A stretch of 64,000 nt of DNA. Origin: Thermodesulfobacteriota bacterium. Lineage in GTDB: Bacteria > Desulfobacterota > Desulfobacteria > Desulfobacterales > Desulfosudaceae. Location of the stretch: assembly GCA_040753795.1 (NCBI GenBank), contig JBFMDX010000006.1:1-64000 (forward strand), written 5' to 3'. Below the pieces are notes generated by a model. It did no database searches. It had not been told where the DNA came from and was given only the letters and a program-made list of their open reading frames with translations. Positions 15,015 through 24,173 of the stretch are shown piece after piece (position 1 is the first letter of the stretch; the number at the start of each line of letters is the position of its first letter). The translations under genes and the position numbers were made by a program.

Positions 15015-18000
15015 TTAATTGACCCGCGATTCATGGCGGGAGAACAGATTGTCGATCATGACCATAAAGTGCCTGGCCCCGAAATGGTTCAACTGAATGG
15101 CGCGGGCCGGACACTCGGCGGCGCAGATGCCGCAGCCCATGCATTTGGCCCCCGCGATTTCGGCCTTGTGGTCCTTGTTGACAAACGGCGCGCCATACGG
15201 GCAGGCATGCACGCAGGTCATGCAGGAAATGCACCTGCTCTGGTCGACCCGCGATACCTGGGCGCCCACGTCCAGATGGGTCCGGGACAGCACCGTGGCC
15301 GCCCGGGCGGCGGCGGCCCGGGCCTGGGAGATATTTTCATCCATGAACTTGGGTGAATGCGCCAGCCCGCACAGGAAAATGCCCTCACTGGCGAAATCCA
15401 CCGGCCGCAGTTTCAGGTGCGCTTCCACAAAGAATCCATCCGGATTGAGCGGCACCTTCAGCAGGTTGGCCAGCATCTTATTGCCTGCCGGCGGCGTCAG
15501 GCCGGTGCTCAGAACGACCCGGTCGGCCTCGATCTCGATGGGCTCCGGAAAATCCGGGCTGGTCAGTGAGACCAGCAGCCCCTTATCGTCGGCGACGACC
15601 GGCGGCCGGCTCTCATCGTAGCGGATGAACACCACCCCCGCCTGTCGGGCCTGCCGGTAATACTTCTCCCGGAAGCCGTAGGTACGGATATCACGGTAAA
15701 GGACATAAACATCAGCCTCGGGATGTTTTTTCCTGATCGTCAGGGCGTTCTTGATCGCCATGGAACAGCACAGCCGGCTGCAATAGGCCCGTTCGCCGTT
15801 GCGCGAGCCCACGCACTGGATCATGACGATGTTTTTGGCCGATCCGTCGAATGCGCCGTCTTTCAGCCGCTGTTCCAGCTCCACCTGTGTCATGACGTTC
15901 CCGTTCTCATGGAGCCGGTATTCGGCGGTGTCCGCCCGCTCGGCGCCGGTGGCGACGATGATGGCGCCGCAGGGGACTTCCTCGGTCCTGCCGTTGCCGG
16001 CCAGGCTGACGGCAAATTTTCCGACATGCCCCGCGATCCTGGCGACTTCGGTATTCAGGTGAAGCTTCAGGCGGGGATGGGTCCGGACGCGCTTGAGCAG
16101 CCGGCCGGTAAAATCCGTGATGTCTTCATGCTCCAGCGTACCGTGGATATCGGCCAGATGCCCGCCGAGACGTCCGGTCCGCTCGACCAGGTGCGTCGTA
16201 AACCCTTGGTCCGCCAGGGACAGGGCCGCGGTCATGCCGCTCAGCCCGCCGCCGATGACCAGCCCGGTCTGGTTGATGGCCAGGGACTCTCCCGTCTGGG
16301 GACCCAGCAGCCGGGCCCTGGCAATGGACATGCGCACCAGTTCGACGGCTTTTCCGGTCGCCGATTCCGGCTCGGACGCATGCACCCAGGAGCACTGATC
16401 CCGGATATTGGACAGTTCGAACAGGAAAGGGTTCAACCCTGCTTCCCGCAGGGTCTCCCGGAAAAGCGGCTCGTGGGTCCGGGGGGTGCAGGAGGCCACC
16501 ACGATGCGGTTGAGCCGGTGGTCGACAATGGCCTGCCGGACGGCCGACAGGCTGGCATCGGAGCAGGCGTACATGGTGTGGGTGGCGAAGACAACATGGG
16601 GATCGCCGGAAACCGCCGCCGTCACCCTTTCCACGTCCACCGTGGAGGCGATATTGATGCCGCAGTGGCAGACGAACACGCCGATCCGCGGCTCCTCGTC
16701 GGTGATGTCCCGCTCCGGCGGATATTCCTTTTTCGCGATCAGCGTGTTCCGCGCTGCGGCCAGCATTTCCATGGACATGGCCGCGGCGGCGCTGGCCTGG
16801 GTGACGGTTTCGGGAATATCCTTGGGTTCCTGGAAAACGCCGGCCACGAAAATTCCCGGCCGCGACGTCTGTAACGGGGACAGCCGGTCGGTGCGGCAGA
16901 AACCGTACTCGTTCAACTCGATGCCCAGAGCGGACATGTCCGGGGAGACGCCCGGCTTCGGGTCCAGCCCCACGGCCAGGACCACCAGGTCGAATTCCTT
17001 TTCCCGGATCCCCGCTTCGGTCAGGAAGCGGAGCCTCAGGTCTTTGCTGCCGGGGATCTCGACGACCCGGGAAGGAATGCTCTTGATATAGGCAATGCCG
17101 TCCAGCTTTCTGGCCCGCTCGTAGTATTGATCGAAATCCTTGCCGAAGGCGCGGATATCCATGTAGAAGATAGTGACGTCCAGTCCTTCGACATGCTCCC
17201 GGGCGACTATGGCCTGCTTGGTCGTGGCCATGCAGCAGATGGAGGAGCAGTACCCGTTGTCACAGCGGCTGTCCCGGGAGCCCACGCACTGGATAAAAGC
17301 GATCCGCCGGGCTTCGCGCCGGTCGGACGGCCGCAGCACATGGCCCTGGAACGGGCCCGCCGCCGACAGCATCCGTTCGAACTGGACGCTGGTCAGCACA
17401 TTGGCGTATCGGCCGAAGCCGAATTCGCCCTTCGTCCGGGCCGGAAATTCGTGGAAGCCCGGGGCCAGGATAACGGACCCGACTTCCAGCGATAGGGTTT
17501 CTTCCTTCATGGCATGATCGATGGCCCGCTTCTCACAGGCGTCCACGCACTCGCCGCACTCGGAACAAAGGGCGCAGTTGAGGCACCTTTCACTTTCCGC
17601 GATGGCTTCCGGCTCGCTCAAGGCCGTTTCTATTTCCGAGAAATCCTTCACCCGCCCGGCCACCGGCAGTTCCCCGGCCACGGCCCGGGGGCTCTTCTCG
17701 ACATCGCCGGCCTCGGGCAGCAGTTCTTCGGGAACCGGCTTGAGCGTGTCTTCAAACCGGGGCGTTTCCGGCTTGACCCCGCGCAGGTAGCGGTCGATGG
17801 ATTCCGCGGCCCGCTTGCCCGCCGCCACCGCCTCGATCACCGTGGCCGGACCGGTGACGATGTCGCCGCCGGCAAAAACCCCGGCCGTTTCGGTGCAGCC
17901 GCGCTGATCCGCGATGACATTGCCCCGGGGGTTGGCCTTGACCTCCGGGGCCGCATCGGAAAGTGCTTTGTCCGGCTGGCTGCCGATGGCCAGGACGACC

Positions 18001-19481
18001 GTGTCGGCCGGCAGGTCAAACTCCGAGCCCTCGATTGGCACCGGCCGGCGGCGGCCGGACTCATCGGGGTCTCCCAGCCGCATGCGGACGCATCTCACCC
18101 GGGCCAGCCGGCCCTGACCGTCATCGATAAAGGCTGTCGGGTTGGTGAGAAATTCGAAGCGGACCCCCTCTTCCTCGGCGTGCCGGACCTCTTCTTTTAT
18201 CGCCGGCAGTTCGTTTCGTCCGCGGCGATAGACGATGGTGACCTTTGCCGCGCCCAGGCGGACGGCCGAGCAGGCCGCGTCCATGGCAACGTCCCCGCCG
18301 CCGACCACGATGACGTGGCCTTTGAGCCGCGGCTTGTCGTCGGGCGTGCTGGCCCGGTAGAGGAATTCCAGCCCCGGCATGACGCCCGCCAGGGTATCCC
18401 CCTTGATCTTCATGGGCGTGCTCTGCTGGGTGCCGATGCCCACGAAAACGGCCCGGTACTCGCGCCGCAGCTGCTCAAAAGAAATGTCTCTGCCGACACG
18501 GCAGTTATAAACAAAGGCCACGCCCTTGCGCCGGATCAACTCCACTTCGTAATCCAGGATATTGACCGGCAGGCGGTAATCGGGAATACCCCAGCGGAGC
18601 ATGCCGCCGGCCGCGGGCGAGGCTTCGTACACGGTCACGGCGTATCCCCGGTCAGCCAGGTCCTGGGCGACCGTCAGGCCCGAAGGCCCGGCGCCGATCA
18701 CCGCGACTTTAACCGCGTCCGGCGACGGCGTTTTTTCTGCCGGCAGGGACAGCTTGCCGGAAGCGATCATTTCCATTTCCCGGTCGGCGGCAAACCGTTT
18801 CAACTGGCGGATGGCCACGGGAGCGTCGGCTTTGCCACGGGTGCAGGCCGCTTCGCAGGGATGGGTGCAGACCCGGCCGCAGATGGCGGCCAGGGGATTT
18901 CTTTCCCGGATCAGCCGGACGGCCTTGACGTATTCCTTCTTCCTGATCAGTTGAATATATCCCTGGACGTTGATGTTGGCCGGGCAGGCCGTCTTGCAGG
19001 GCGCGTGGCCGAGCTTGAGAATGCCGGCCTTGTTGGGAATGGCCTGGGCCGAATATTTGGCGATGGCCTTGCGCTTTCCCAGATCGCGGTTGAACCGGTC
19101 CGATACCTCCACCGGGCAGACCGGCGTGCAATCGCCGCAATCATTGCAGATAGCGGCGTCCACATAGCTGGGAAATTTTCTGATGGTCGCCGTAAACCGG
19201 CCGGGTTCGCCGGCGACGTCGACCAGCCGCGAATGGGTCATGATCTCGATGTTCAGGTTGCGGGCGCATTCCACCAGCTTGGGCGAGACGATGCAGGTGG
19301 CGCAGTCTCCGGTGGGAAACGTCTTGTCCAGGTGCGACATCATGCCGCCGATGGCGGCCGACCGTTCCACCAGATACACCTTGAAACCGGCGTTGGCCAG
19401 GTCCAGCGATGCCTGCACGCCGGCGATCCCGCCGCCCTGTATCAGCACCGCCCCGATTTTCTTGTTTTCCGTATTTGACAT
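15015..19481 (-). CDS. hdrA: giant HdrA: HdrA - GltD/NADPH oxidoreductase - HdrA fusion
   Basis: A 1488-residue flavin/Fe-S protein, over twice the usual HdrA length. Order: HdrA-type FAD site (GGGIAGVQASLDLANAG, ~17-33) and CNDCGDCTPVCP (~113-124). An inserted GltD/NfnB-like unit follows: CKTACPANINVQGYI, an FAD site near 255 (VAVIGAGPSGLT), and an NADPH site (VIVVGGGDVAMDA ... VYRRGRNELPA). Next come CLNCALCSECGECVDAC (~632-648), an HdrA block with YCSSICCM, VCHCGIN (~935), a second HdrA FAD site (VIGGGLSGMTAA, ~1073) with YCSRLCCS, and two C-terminal ferredoxin [4Fe-4S] motifs (~1415-1460). HdrA is the bifurcating flavoprotein; the GltD part would allow NAD(P)H to feed it and the GltB-like subunits. 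It is seven bases after hdrB. Cytoplasmic. Confidence 0.88.
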   Translation of the reverse strand: MSNTENKKIGAVLIQGGGIAGVQASLDLANAGFKVYLVERSAAIGGMMSHLDKTFPTGDCATCIVSPKLVECARNLNIEIMTHSRLVDVAGEPGRFTATIRKFPSYVDAAICNDCGDCTPVCPVEVSDRFNRDLGKRKAIAKYSAQAIPNKAGILKLGHAPCKTACPANINVQGYIQLIRKKEYVKAVRLIRERNPLAAICGRVCTHPCEAACTRGKADAPVAIRQLKRFAADREMEMIASGKLSLPAEKTPSPDAVKVAVIGAGPSGLTVAQDLADRGYAVTVYEASPAAGGMLRWGIPDYRLPVNILDYEVELIRRKGVAFVYNCRVGRDISFEQLRREYRAVFVGIGTQQSTPMKIKGDTLAGVMPGLEFLYRASTPDDKPRLKGHVIVVGGGDVAMDAACSAVRLGAAKVTIVYRRGRNELPAIKEEVRHAEEEGVRFEFLTNPTAFIDDGQGRLARVRCVRMRLGDPDESGRRRPVPIEGSEFDLPADTVVLAIGSQPDKALSDAAPEVKANPRGNVIADQRGCTETAGVFAGGDIVTGPATVIEAVAAGKRAAESIDRYLRGVKPETPRFEDTLKPVPEELLPEAGDVEKSPRAVAGELPVAGRVKDFSEIETALSEPEAIAESERCLNCALCSECGECVDACEKRAIDHAMKEETLSLEVGSVILAPGFHEFPARTKGEFGFGRYANVLTSVQFERMLSAAGPFQGHVLRPSDRREARRIAFIQCVGSRDSRCDNGYCSSICCMATTKQAIVAREHVEGLDVTIFYMDIRAFGKDFDQYYERARKLDGIAYIKSIPSRVVEIPGSKDLRLRFLTEAGIREKEFDLVVLAVGLDPKPGVSPDMSALGIELNEYGFCRTDRLSPLQTSRPGIFVAGVFQEPKDIPETVTQASAAAAMSMEMLAAARNTLIAKKEYPPERDITDEEPRIGVFVCHCGINIASTVDVERVTAAVSGDPHVVFATHTMYACSDASLSAVRQAIVDHRLNRIVVASCTPRTHEPLFRETLREAGLNPFLFELSNIRDQCSWVHASEPESATGKAVELVRMSIARARLLGPQTGESLAINQTGLVIGGGLSGMTAALSLADQGFTTHLVERTGRLGGHLADIHGTLEHEDITDFTGRLLKRVRTHPRLKLHLNTEVARIAGHVGKFAVSLAGNGRTEEVPCGAIIVATGAERADTAEYRLHENGNVMTQVELEQRLKDGAFDGSAKNIVMIQCVGSRNGERAYCSRLCCSMAIKNALTIRKKHPEADVYVLYRDIRTYGFREKYYRQARQAGVVFIRYDESRPPVVADDKGLLVSLTSPDFPEPIEIEADRVVLSTGLTPPAGNKMLANLLKVPLNPDGFFVEAHLKLRPVDFASEGIFLCGLAHSPKFMDENISQARAAAARAATVLSRTHLDVGAQVSRVDQSRCISCMTCVHACPYGAPFVNKDHKAEIAGAKCMGCGICAAECPARAIQLNHFGARHFMVMIDNLFSRHESRVN

Positions 19482-19488
19482 AATCGTA

Positions 19489-20385
19489 TCAGATCCCTTG
19501 AACTTTCCGGTTGTCCGCGGCCTTCACCCGGTCGGCGATGGCCGACGGGGAAACCACCAGCTTTTCCAGCCCCAGTCCGGCCGGGGAAACGCCCAGGCAT
19601 AATCCCAGCAGCTGTGTGATATAGAGGATCGGCATGTCGTAGCGGCGCCCGGTCTGCTTGTGAATATCCGTCTGCCGGAGATCCAGGTTGACCTGGCACA
19701 GGGGACAGGCCACGGCAATACAGTCGGCGCCCGCCGCTTTGGCCATGCCGATGATGGGATCGGTCAGGTTTACCACCAGGTCGGAGCGGGTGGTCAGGGA
19801 GAGGCTGTTGCCGCAGCATTCCACCTTGCCCGGCCAGTCGAGACTTTCCCCGCCCATGGCGGTCACCAGCCGGTCCATGGCGGTGGGATTTTCCGGATCG
19901 TCAAAACCGGTCACCTCGTGGGGCCGCACCAGCAGGCACCCGTAGTAACAGGCGACTTTCAGCCCTCGGAGCGAATGCCGCAAGGCCGCCGCCAGCCGCT
20001 CCGGGCCGTAATCCTCCAGCAGGATCTCCATCAGGTGCCGGACCCGTACCGAACCGTCATAGTCCCGGCCCACGGCCTCGGCCACTTTTTTCCGCATGCC
20101 CGGGTGGTTCCGCACCTCATGGTTGGCCGTTTTCAGGCGGCTGAAACAGGCGGCGCAGTTGACCACGATATCCAGCCCCATGTCCCCGGCCAGGACCAGG
20201 TTGGCGGCCGACAGGGACGCGGCCAGGGTCCGGTCCGTCTGATGGCCCGGGGTGGAGCCGCAGCAGGACCAGCCGGGGATTTCGACAAACGTGAGGCCGA
20301 GGGCCCGCGCCACCGCCAGGCTGGAAAGATGCTGGTCGCGGGCGGAGGATTCGGCCGAGCATCCGGGATAATAGGCGTATTTCAT
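19489..20385 (-). CDS. hdrB: HdrB: heterodisulfide reductase CCG-domain subunit
   Basis: A 298-residue protein with two cysteine-rich CCG domains: YYPGCSAES, SCCGSTPGH and CAACFSRLK in the first; CYYGCLLVRP, ECCGNSLSL and CPLCQVNLD in the second. In HdrB these bind the non-cubane clusters that reduce disulfides such as CoM-S-S-CoB; sulfate reducers lack that substrate, so the partner disulfide is unknown. It sits one base after hdrC and seven before hdrA, an HdrCBA order as in MetFV-Hdr operons. Confidence 0.9.
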   Translation of the reverse strand: MKYAYYPGCSAESSARDQHLSSLAVARALGLTFVEIPGWSCCGSTPGHQTDRTLAASLSAANLVLAGDMGLDIVVNCAACFSRLKTANHEVRNHPGMRKKVAEAVGRDYDGSVRVRHLMEILLEDYGPERLAAALRHSLRGLKVACYYGCLLVRPHEVTGFDDPENPTAMDRLVTAMGGESLDWPGKVECCGNSLSLTTRSDLVVNLTDPIIGMAKAAGADCIAVACPLCQVNLDLRQTDIHKQTGRRYDMPILYITQLLGLCLGVSPAGLGLEKLVVSPSAIADRVKAADNRKVQGI

Positions 20386-20386
20386 G

Positions 20387-20950
20387 CTATCTGTCCTTGT
20401 CTTTGCCGACCTGGTCGAAGATCCGCCGCACGGTTTTCCGGTTGGCGCTCCAGGACGGCAGAAAAGCGATCTTTTTCTTTTTGAGCATCAGCGGGAGCTT
20501 GTCCGTATCCTGCAGATAGGACGAGGTGCCGATCTTGTATAACGCCAGCAGCCCCAGATCGTAGGTGCGTCCGAAAAACCGGACGGTCTTTAAGAAGGAG
20601 CCGTTGAACAGGGGAACGTTGCCGGCCGGGATGGCGGCCTTTTTCTCCACCGCCAGTTTCCGCAGGGCGTCCATCACCGCCACCGTGTCGATGCCCATGG
20701 GACAACGGGCGTAACAGGTTTCACAGGAAACGCAGGTCCAGATCAGGTCGTTGCTGAGCAGTTCCTCGCCGGCGCCCAGTTGCAGCCGGCGGATCAGTTC
20801 CGAAGGCGGCGACTGCGCCCGGCCCGACACCGTGCACCCGCAGGAGCATTTGCGGCACTGGTAGCAGGCGGAAAGATCCGCACCCGACATCGTAACGACC
20901 GTGTCGAGCAGGCGCTTTTTTGTCCGGTCTCTGGTGATTCGAATGGTCAT
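20387..20950 (-). CDS. hdrC: HdrC: heterodisulfide reductase 2x[4Fe-4S] subunit
   Basis: A 187-residue protein with two ferredoxin-type clusters, CYQCRKCSCGCTVSG and CVSCETCYARCP, the standard HdrC pair that carries electrons between HdrA and HdrB. The C-terminal part (FGRTYDLGLLALYKIGTSS) is the usual HdrC tail. The start ATG has an SD-like AAGGA upstream and lies 19 bases after the glutamate-synthase-like gene. Confidence 0.9.
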   Translation of the reverse strand: MTIRITRDRTKKRLLDTVVTMSGADLSACYQCRKCSCGCTVSGRAQSPPSELIRRLQLGAGEELLSNDLIWTCVSCETCYARCPMGIDTVAVMDALRKLAVEKKAAIPAGNVPLFNGSFLKTVRFFGRTYDLGLLALYKIGTSSYLQDTDKLPLMLKKKKIAFLPSWSANRKTVRRIFDQVGKDKDR

Positions 20951-20969
20951 GGTTATCCTTGGAAGTCAA

Positions 20970-23627
20970 TTAATCGTTCAGATCGCCCACGGTTTCGGCT
21001 TCGGGGATCTTTTCTTCTTCTATTTCTTTCTTGAGGATGGCCGCTCCGACCGCCTGGGGAACGACTTTGCGATAGACCCGGTCCGGGGTCAGCCGGTGGC
21101 CGTCCACGGTCAGCAGGTCGTCGATTTTGATGCCGAAGAGCCGTTCGTTTTCCTCCAGGTAGGGCAGGATCAGTTCCCAGTCCTTGACGGTCAGCGGCAG
21201 GAACATGCCGCCGTTCAATTGTCCGTCCACCGAAATGCGATGCGGGTCGCGGATATAAATGGCGCCGCCCGAGGCCAGCGAAAAGATGTTGCTGCCGGGA
21301 TAGGGCTCCGGCAGCGGCACGATGCGGCCGTCATCATCAAAGCGGATGCCGTTTAAAATGACAAAGCCGCCGTTGTTGTGCGGGTCCCCGGCCATGAAGG
21401 ATTCGGCCAGAAAATCCAGGGCGGTGCCGTTGATGACCACCCGCGGGCGGCCGACCGAGTTGATCAGCGGCCGGCCGGCGGCGTTTCCCATGACATAGAC
21501 CACGCCGCCCTTGGCGCCGTACATGAAGGTCTGGCCCACGTCGCCGAACACGACCAGCCGGCCGCGCTTGAAAATCTGCCCCAGCTGGTCCTGGGCGTTG
21601 CCGTGTACCCGGATGGTCATGCCGTCGATCCCGGACGCCAGGTAATCCCCGTCGCTGCCGTAAACATCGATGACGACATCATCGGTGTCCGGCCCCAGGC
21701 CGCAGCCGATATACCGCTGCCCGGCGCAGCGGTAACAGATAAAATGCCGCCATCCTTTTATATAAGCGCTGACCAGGAGGGCCGCGTCGCAATCGTCCCC
21801 TTCGGGCGGGAAGACGTCGGCGTTGATGACCAGGGTCGTTTCACCGGGCTCCGGCCCCCGCAGATCCCGGCGAGTGCCAAAATCGATCAGCCGGTAGGCG
21901 TGGCCGGTCGACTGTCGGTCGGCGATCTTCGGCAGGCCGTCGAGCAGTTGATCCAGTTCACCGCGCACGATATGGAGCAGGTGGCTCCGCTTTTTCGTGC
22001 CCGTGGGGTAGCGCCAATCGTTCAGCCGCGTCAGGACATCGATGGCCGCGGCGGTCAGTTCCGGATCCCGCGCCTGCTTTCGTATGGCCCGGCAGGCGGT
22101 GTAAATGTCGTCAAAACGCCAGCCGGGGATGTTGCCGCGGACATAATCAAAAACCGCCCCGGTGTCTCCGGTCGCAAAACGGGTCCTGATCTCCTGGGCG
22201 ATCGGTGAATTCGCGTCATAGGATCTTTCCTGGGTAAAATCGCAGGGCTCGGAAGGCGTCGGCAGCCGCACCGGTTTACCGAATTTATCGGTGCAGAGGA
22301 TGCGCATATTTCCGGAAGCGTCCGGCGCCACATTGAAAATAAAGGCCCCGCCGTCGGTATGGCTGCCGCCCCGGGCGTTCCAGTAACAGTCCGCCACCGG
22401 ACAGATGCGGGGATCGTCCCTGGCCAGGCTCTTCATGGTGGCGTCAATGGCCTGCTTCTCTGAGGCGATCAGCCCGACCTGGACCTCTCCGTCGGCAAAG
22501 ACGAACACCTGGGGCCGCAGCATGGAGGTGTCGGTGATGCCCAGGAGCTGGAACTTGTTCTGATCGACCCGGTTGCGGGCGATGATGAAAAACCAGGGAC
22601 CGTCCGGCGATCCGTGCATGTGGGTGGCCTGAATCGTGCGGTAAACGGACTGCTTGTCCGCGGCCAGATGATCGAAATCCAGTTCCGTCGTCGGCGCCAG
22701 CGCTTCAATTATATATTCCAGCGGATAGCGATAGGTCCGGTGCAGCAGGTCGAACATCAGCGCCGAGACCTCGGTGTCGGTGATGAACTGGGGAAAAATA
22801 TTGCGCTGCAGCAGGTATTCGGAAACCGAATGGTAGTTGGCGAAGTCGCCGTTGTGCACCAGGGCCATATTGATTCCGGCAAAGGGATGGGCGCCGCCCG
22901 GGTGCCAGACCCGGCCTTTGGTGGGAAAACGCTGGTGGGCGATCCAGACATGGGCCGAGAGTTCTTCAATCTTGTAATATTTGACGATGGCCTCGGCGTA
23001 ACCCACGACCTTGAGAATCATGATGTTGCGGCCGTGGGACAGGACAAACCCCTTCTGGTTTTTCAGGCTGGCGTAATATTCCTGATTCAACTTGAAGCTG
23101 TTCTGGTTGACAAATTCCTCTTCCGCCTCCCGCCGGTCAAGGCCCTCAAATCCGTTTTCATGGATAAAGGCATCCAGGACCGCCGGCTTGACCCGGACAA
23201 AATAGCGGCGCACATCCGGGGGCTTGACCTCCAGCCCTTGGACCGACGTCCAGTCTTCCACGGTTTCCAGATCGGCAACGGTTTCGACGTCAAAATGCGG
23301 GAGGATATATTTTTCCTCCAGCTCCGTCCTGATGCCGGGGTCCAGGAAAGCGATATGAAGCATGTAACAGTTGTCAAGGGTTTCCCGGCTGACGCCGAGT
23401 TCTTCCGGTACGAGTCCGACCGCCGCGATGCCGCCGCCCTTGCCGTTACCGCGGTTGTGCATTAAACGTGACGGCTCATAAATATGACGGCCGGGAACAG
23501 GCTTGGTACAGCAGAAACCGACCACGCCGCAACCGCCCTCTTCTTCCGCCTTGAATACCTCTTCGGGGTATTCGATCCCCTGCGTCAAACGTTTCCTTGA
23601 CTGCAACAGCCTGTTTATACGGTCCAT
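20970..23627 (-). CDS. glutamate synthase-like protein: class II amidotransferase + GXGXG domain
   Basis: An 885-residue first gene of the operon. Residues ~33-420 are a class II glutamine amidotransferase: the would-be catalytic Cys is in GGCGVVGF (C33, so a 32-residue propeptide would be removed), followed by AHQRFPTKG and LVHNGDFANY, which fit the glutamate-synthase amidotransferase. Residues ~630-830 form the GXGXG beta-helix (IGCGLGPDTDDVVID, GGVVYVMGNAAGRP). The central and FMN domains of normal GltB are missing; they are supplied by the two FMN genes at the operon's end, so glutamate synthase is split around the Hdr/Met genes. It should release ammonia from glutamine for the FMN subunit. 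A sigma70 promoter and attenuator precede it. Confidence 0.88.
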   Translation of the reverse strand: MDRINRLLQSRKRLTQGIEYPEEVFKAEEEGGCGVVGFCCTKPVPGRHIYEPSRLMHNRGNGKGGGIAAVGLVPEELGVSRETLDNCYMLHIAFLDPGIRTELEEKYILPHFDVETVADLETVEDWTSVQGLEVKPPDVRRYFVRVKPAVLDAFIHENGFEGLDRREAEEEFVNQNSFKLNQEYYASLKNQKGFVLSHGRNIMILKVVGYAEAIVKYYKIEELSAHVWIAHQRFPTKGRVWHPGGAHPFAGINMALVHNGDFANYHSVSEYLLQRNIFPQFITDTEVSALMFDLLHRTYRYPLEYIIEALAPTTELDFDHLAADKQSVYRTIQATHMHGSPDGPWFFIIARNRVDQNKFQLLGITDTSMLRPQVFVFADGEVQVGLIASEKQAIDATMKSLARDDPRICPVADCYWNARGGSHTDGGAFIFNVAPDASGNMRILCTDKFGKPVRLPTPSEPCDFTQERSYDANSPIAQEIRTRFATGDTGAVFDYVRGNIPGWRFDDIYTACRAIRKQARDPELTAAAIDVLTRLNDWRYPTGTKKRSHLLHIVRGELDQLLDGLPKIADRQSTGHAYRLIDFGTRRDLRGPEPGETTLVINADVFPPEGDDCDAALLVSAYIKGWRHFICYRCAGQRYIGCGLGPDTDDVVIDVYGSDGDYLASGIDGMTIRVHGNAQDQLGQIFKRGRLVVFGDVGQTFMYGAKGGVVYVMGNAAGRPLINSVGRPRVVINGTALDFLAESFMAGDPHNNGGFVILNGIRFDDDGRIVPLPEPYPGSNIFSLASGGAIYIRDPHRISVDGQLNGGMFLPLTVKDWELILPYLEENERLFGIKIDDLLTVDGHRLTPDRVYRKVVPQAVGAAILKKEIEEEKIPEAETVGDLND

Positions 23628-23688
23628 TACTTATCTCTTCTCATCAGGAGGGGGGCTCCCCGGATCACTTTCCTTCAGGCAAGGCCCC

Positions 23689-23727
23689 AAAAAAAAGACG
23701 TCTTTCCGCTCGCGGATAAGACGTCTT
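23689..23727 (-). terminator. intrinsic terminator/attenuator in the operon leader
   Basis: On the minus strand, AAGACGUCUU-AU-CCGC-GA-GCGG-A-AAGACGUCUU (23727-23695) forms a 14-pair hairpin followed by six or more U residues (23694-23689). It lies between the promoter and the start of the first operon gene, so read-through must be controlled or partial. Upstream in the leader a second stem (GAAAAGCAC/GTGTTTTC, about 23782-23760) is possible. I cannot name a riboswitch class. Confidence 0.7.
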
Positions 23728-23801
23728 CGTCTTTTATTGTGCTTTATCACGGTTATGAAAACACGCCGTTGTGCTTTTCCGGATAAATCCAAAGCCTTTG
23801 T

Positions 23802-23830
23802 TACATATTGATTATGGGACGGTTTGTCAA
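23802..23830 (-). promoter_or_regulatory. sigma70 promoter of the Hdr/Met/GltB operon
   Basis: Minus strand: TTGACA (23830-23825), a 17-base spacer, TATGTA (23807-23802). Transcription would start near 23795, giving a leader of about 165 bases before the ATG of the glutamate-synthase-like gene, with the attenuator hairpin inside it. Confidence 0.65.
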
Positions 23831-24108
23831 GAATTTTACTAAAAAATCAATAGTTTAGATATACTTAATAACGACCGTGAAATTTAATTATCACTTAACC
23901 CGGATATTTTATGAAACAACCGGGTTAAATAACTGCCCCGTATCCCTGGGCAAAACGCGACGGCCCGCTTCCCAAAACGGGCGGGAAGGCCAGCCGTTTT
24001 CATGACTTGTGAGGCGGAAGCAAATAATAAATATAAAAGGCAGAGTCTACATTACCCGTTGTTTCATTATTTCGTTTTTTAATGGAAACGAGTTAGAGGG
24101 TTGTGTTA
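23831..24108. other. intergenic region upstream of the MFS gene
   Basis: AT-rich stretch between the operon promoter and the AOR remnant. A hairpin around 23952-24000 (outer AAACG/CGTTT, inner GGCC/GGCC and GCCCG/CGGGC) ends in TTTT on the plus strand and may be a terminator, perhaps left from a lost gene. No ORF or RNA gene is recognised. Confidence 0.35.
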
Positions 24109-24171
24109 TATGAATCCTGGCACAAAATTCACAAGGGAATTCACGGGTCCCTGAGGGAACTTCCGGACTGA
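24109..24171 (+). pseudogene. 3' remnant of an AOR-family gene
   Basis: Translation in frame gives YESWHKIHKGIHGSLRELPD then TGA. The C-terminus of the AOR protein at 9537 is YEFWYEIHKGIHESLREFPD then TGA: 15 of 20 residues agree and the DNA is similar. No AOR coding sequence precedes it, so only the last ~20 codons of a second AOR gene survive, immediately before the MFS start codon. Confidence 0.8.
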
Positions 24172-24173
24172 CG

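Noticed and set aside
17514-19478. 654-codon open frame on the plus strand
   Set aside because: Antisense to the hdrA fusion, whose domains are unmistakable; the plus frame is rich in G, A, R and D without motifs.
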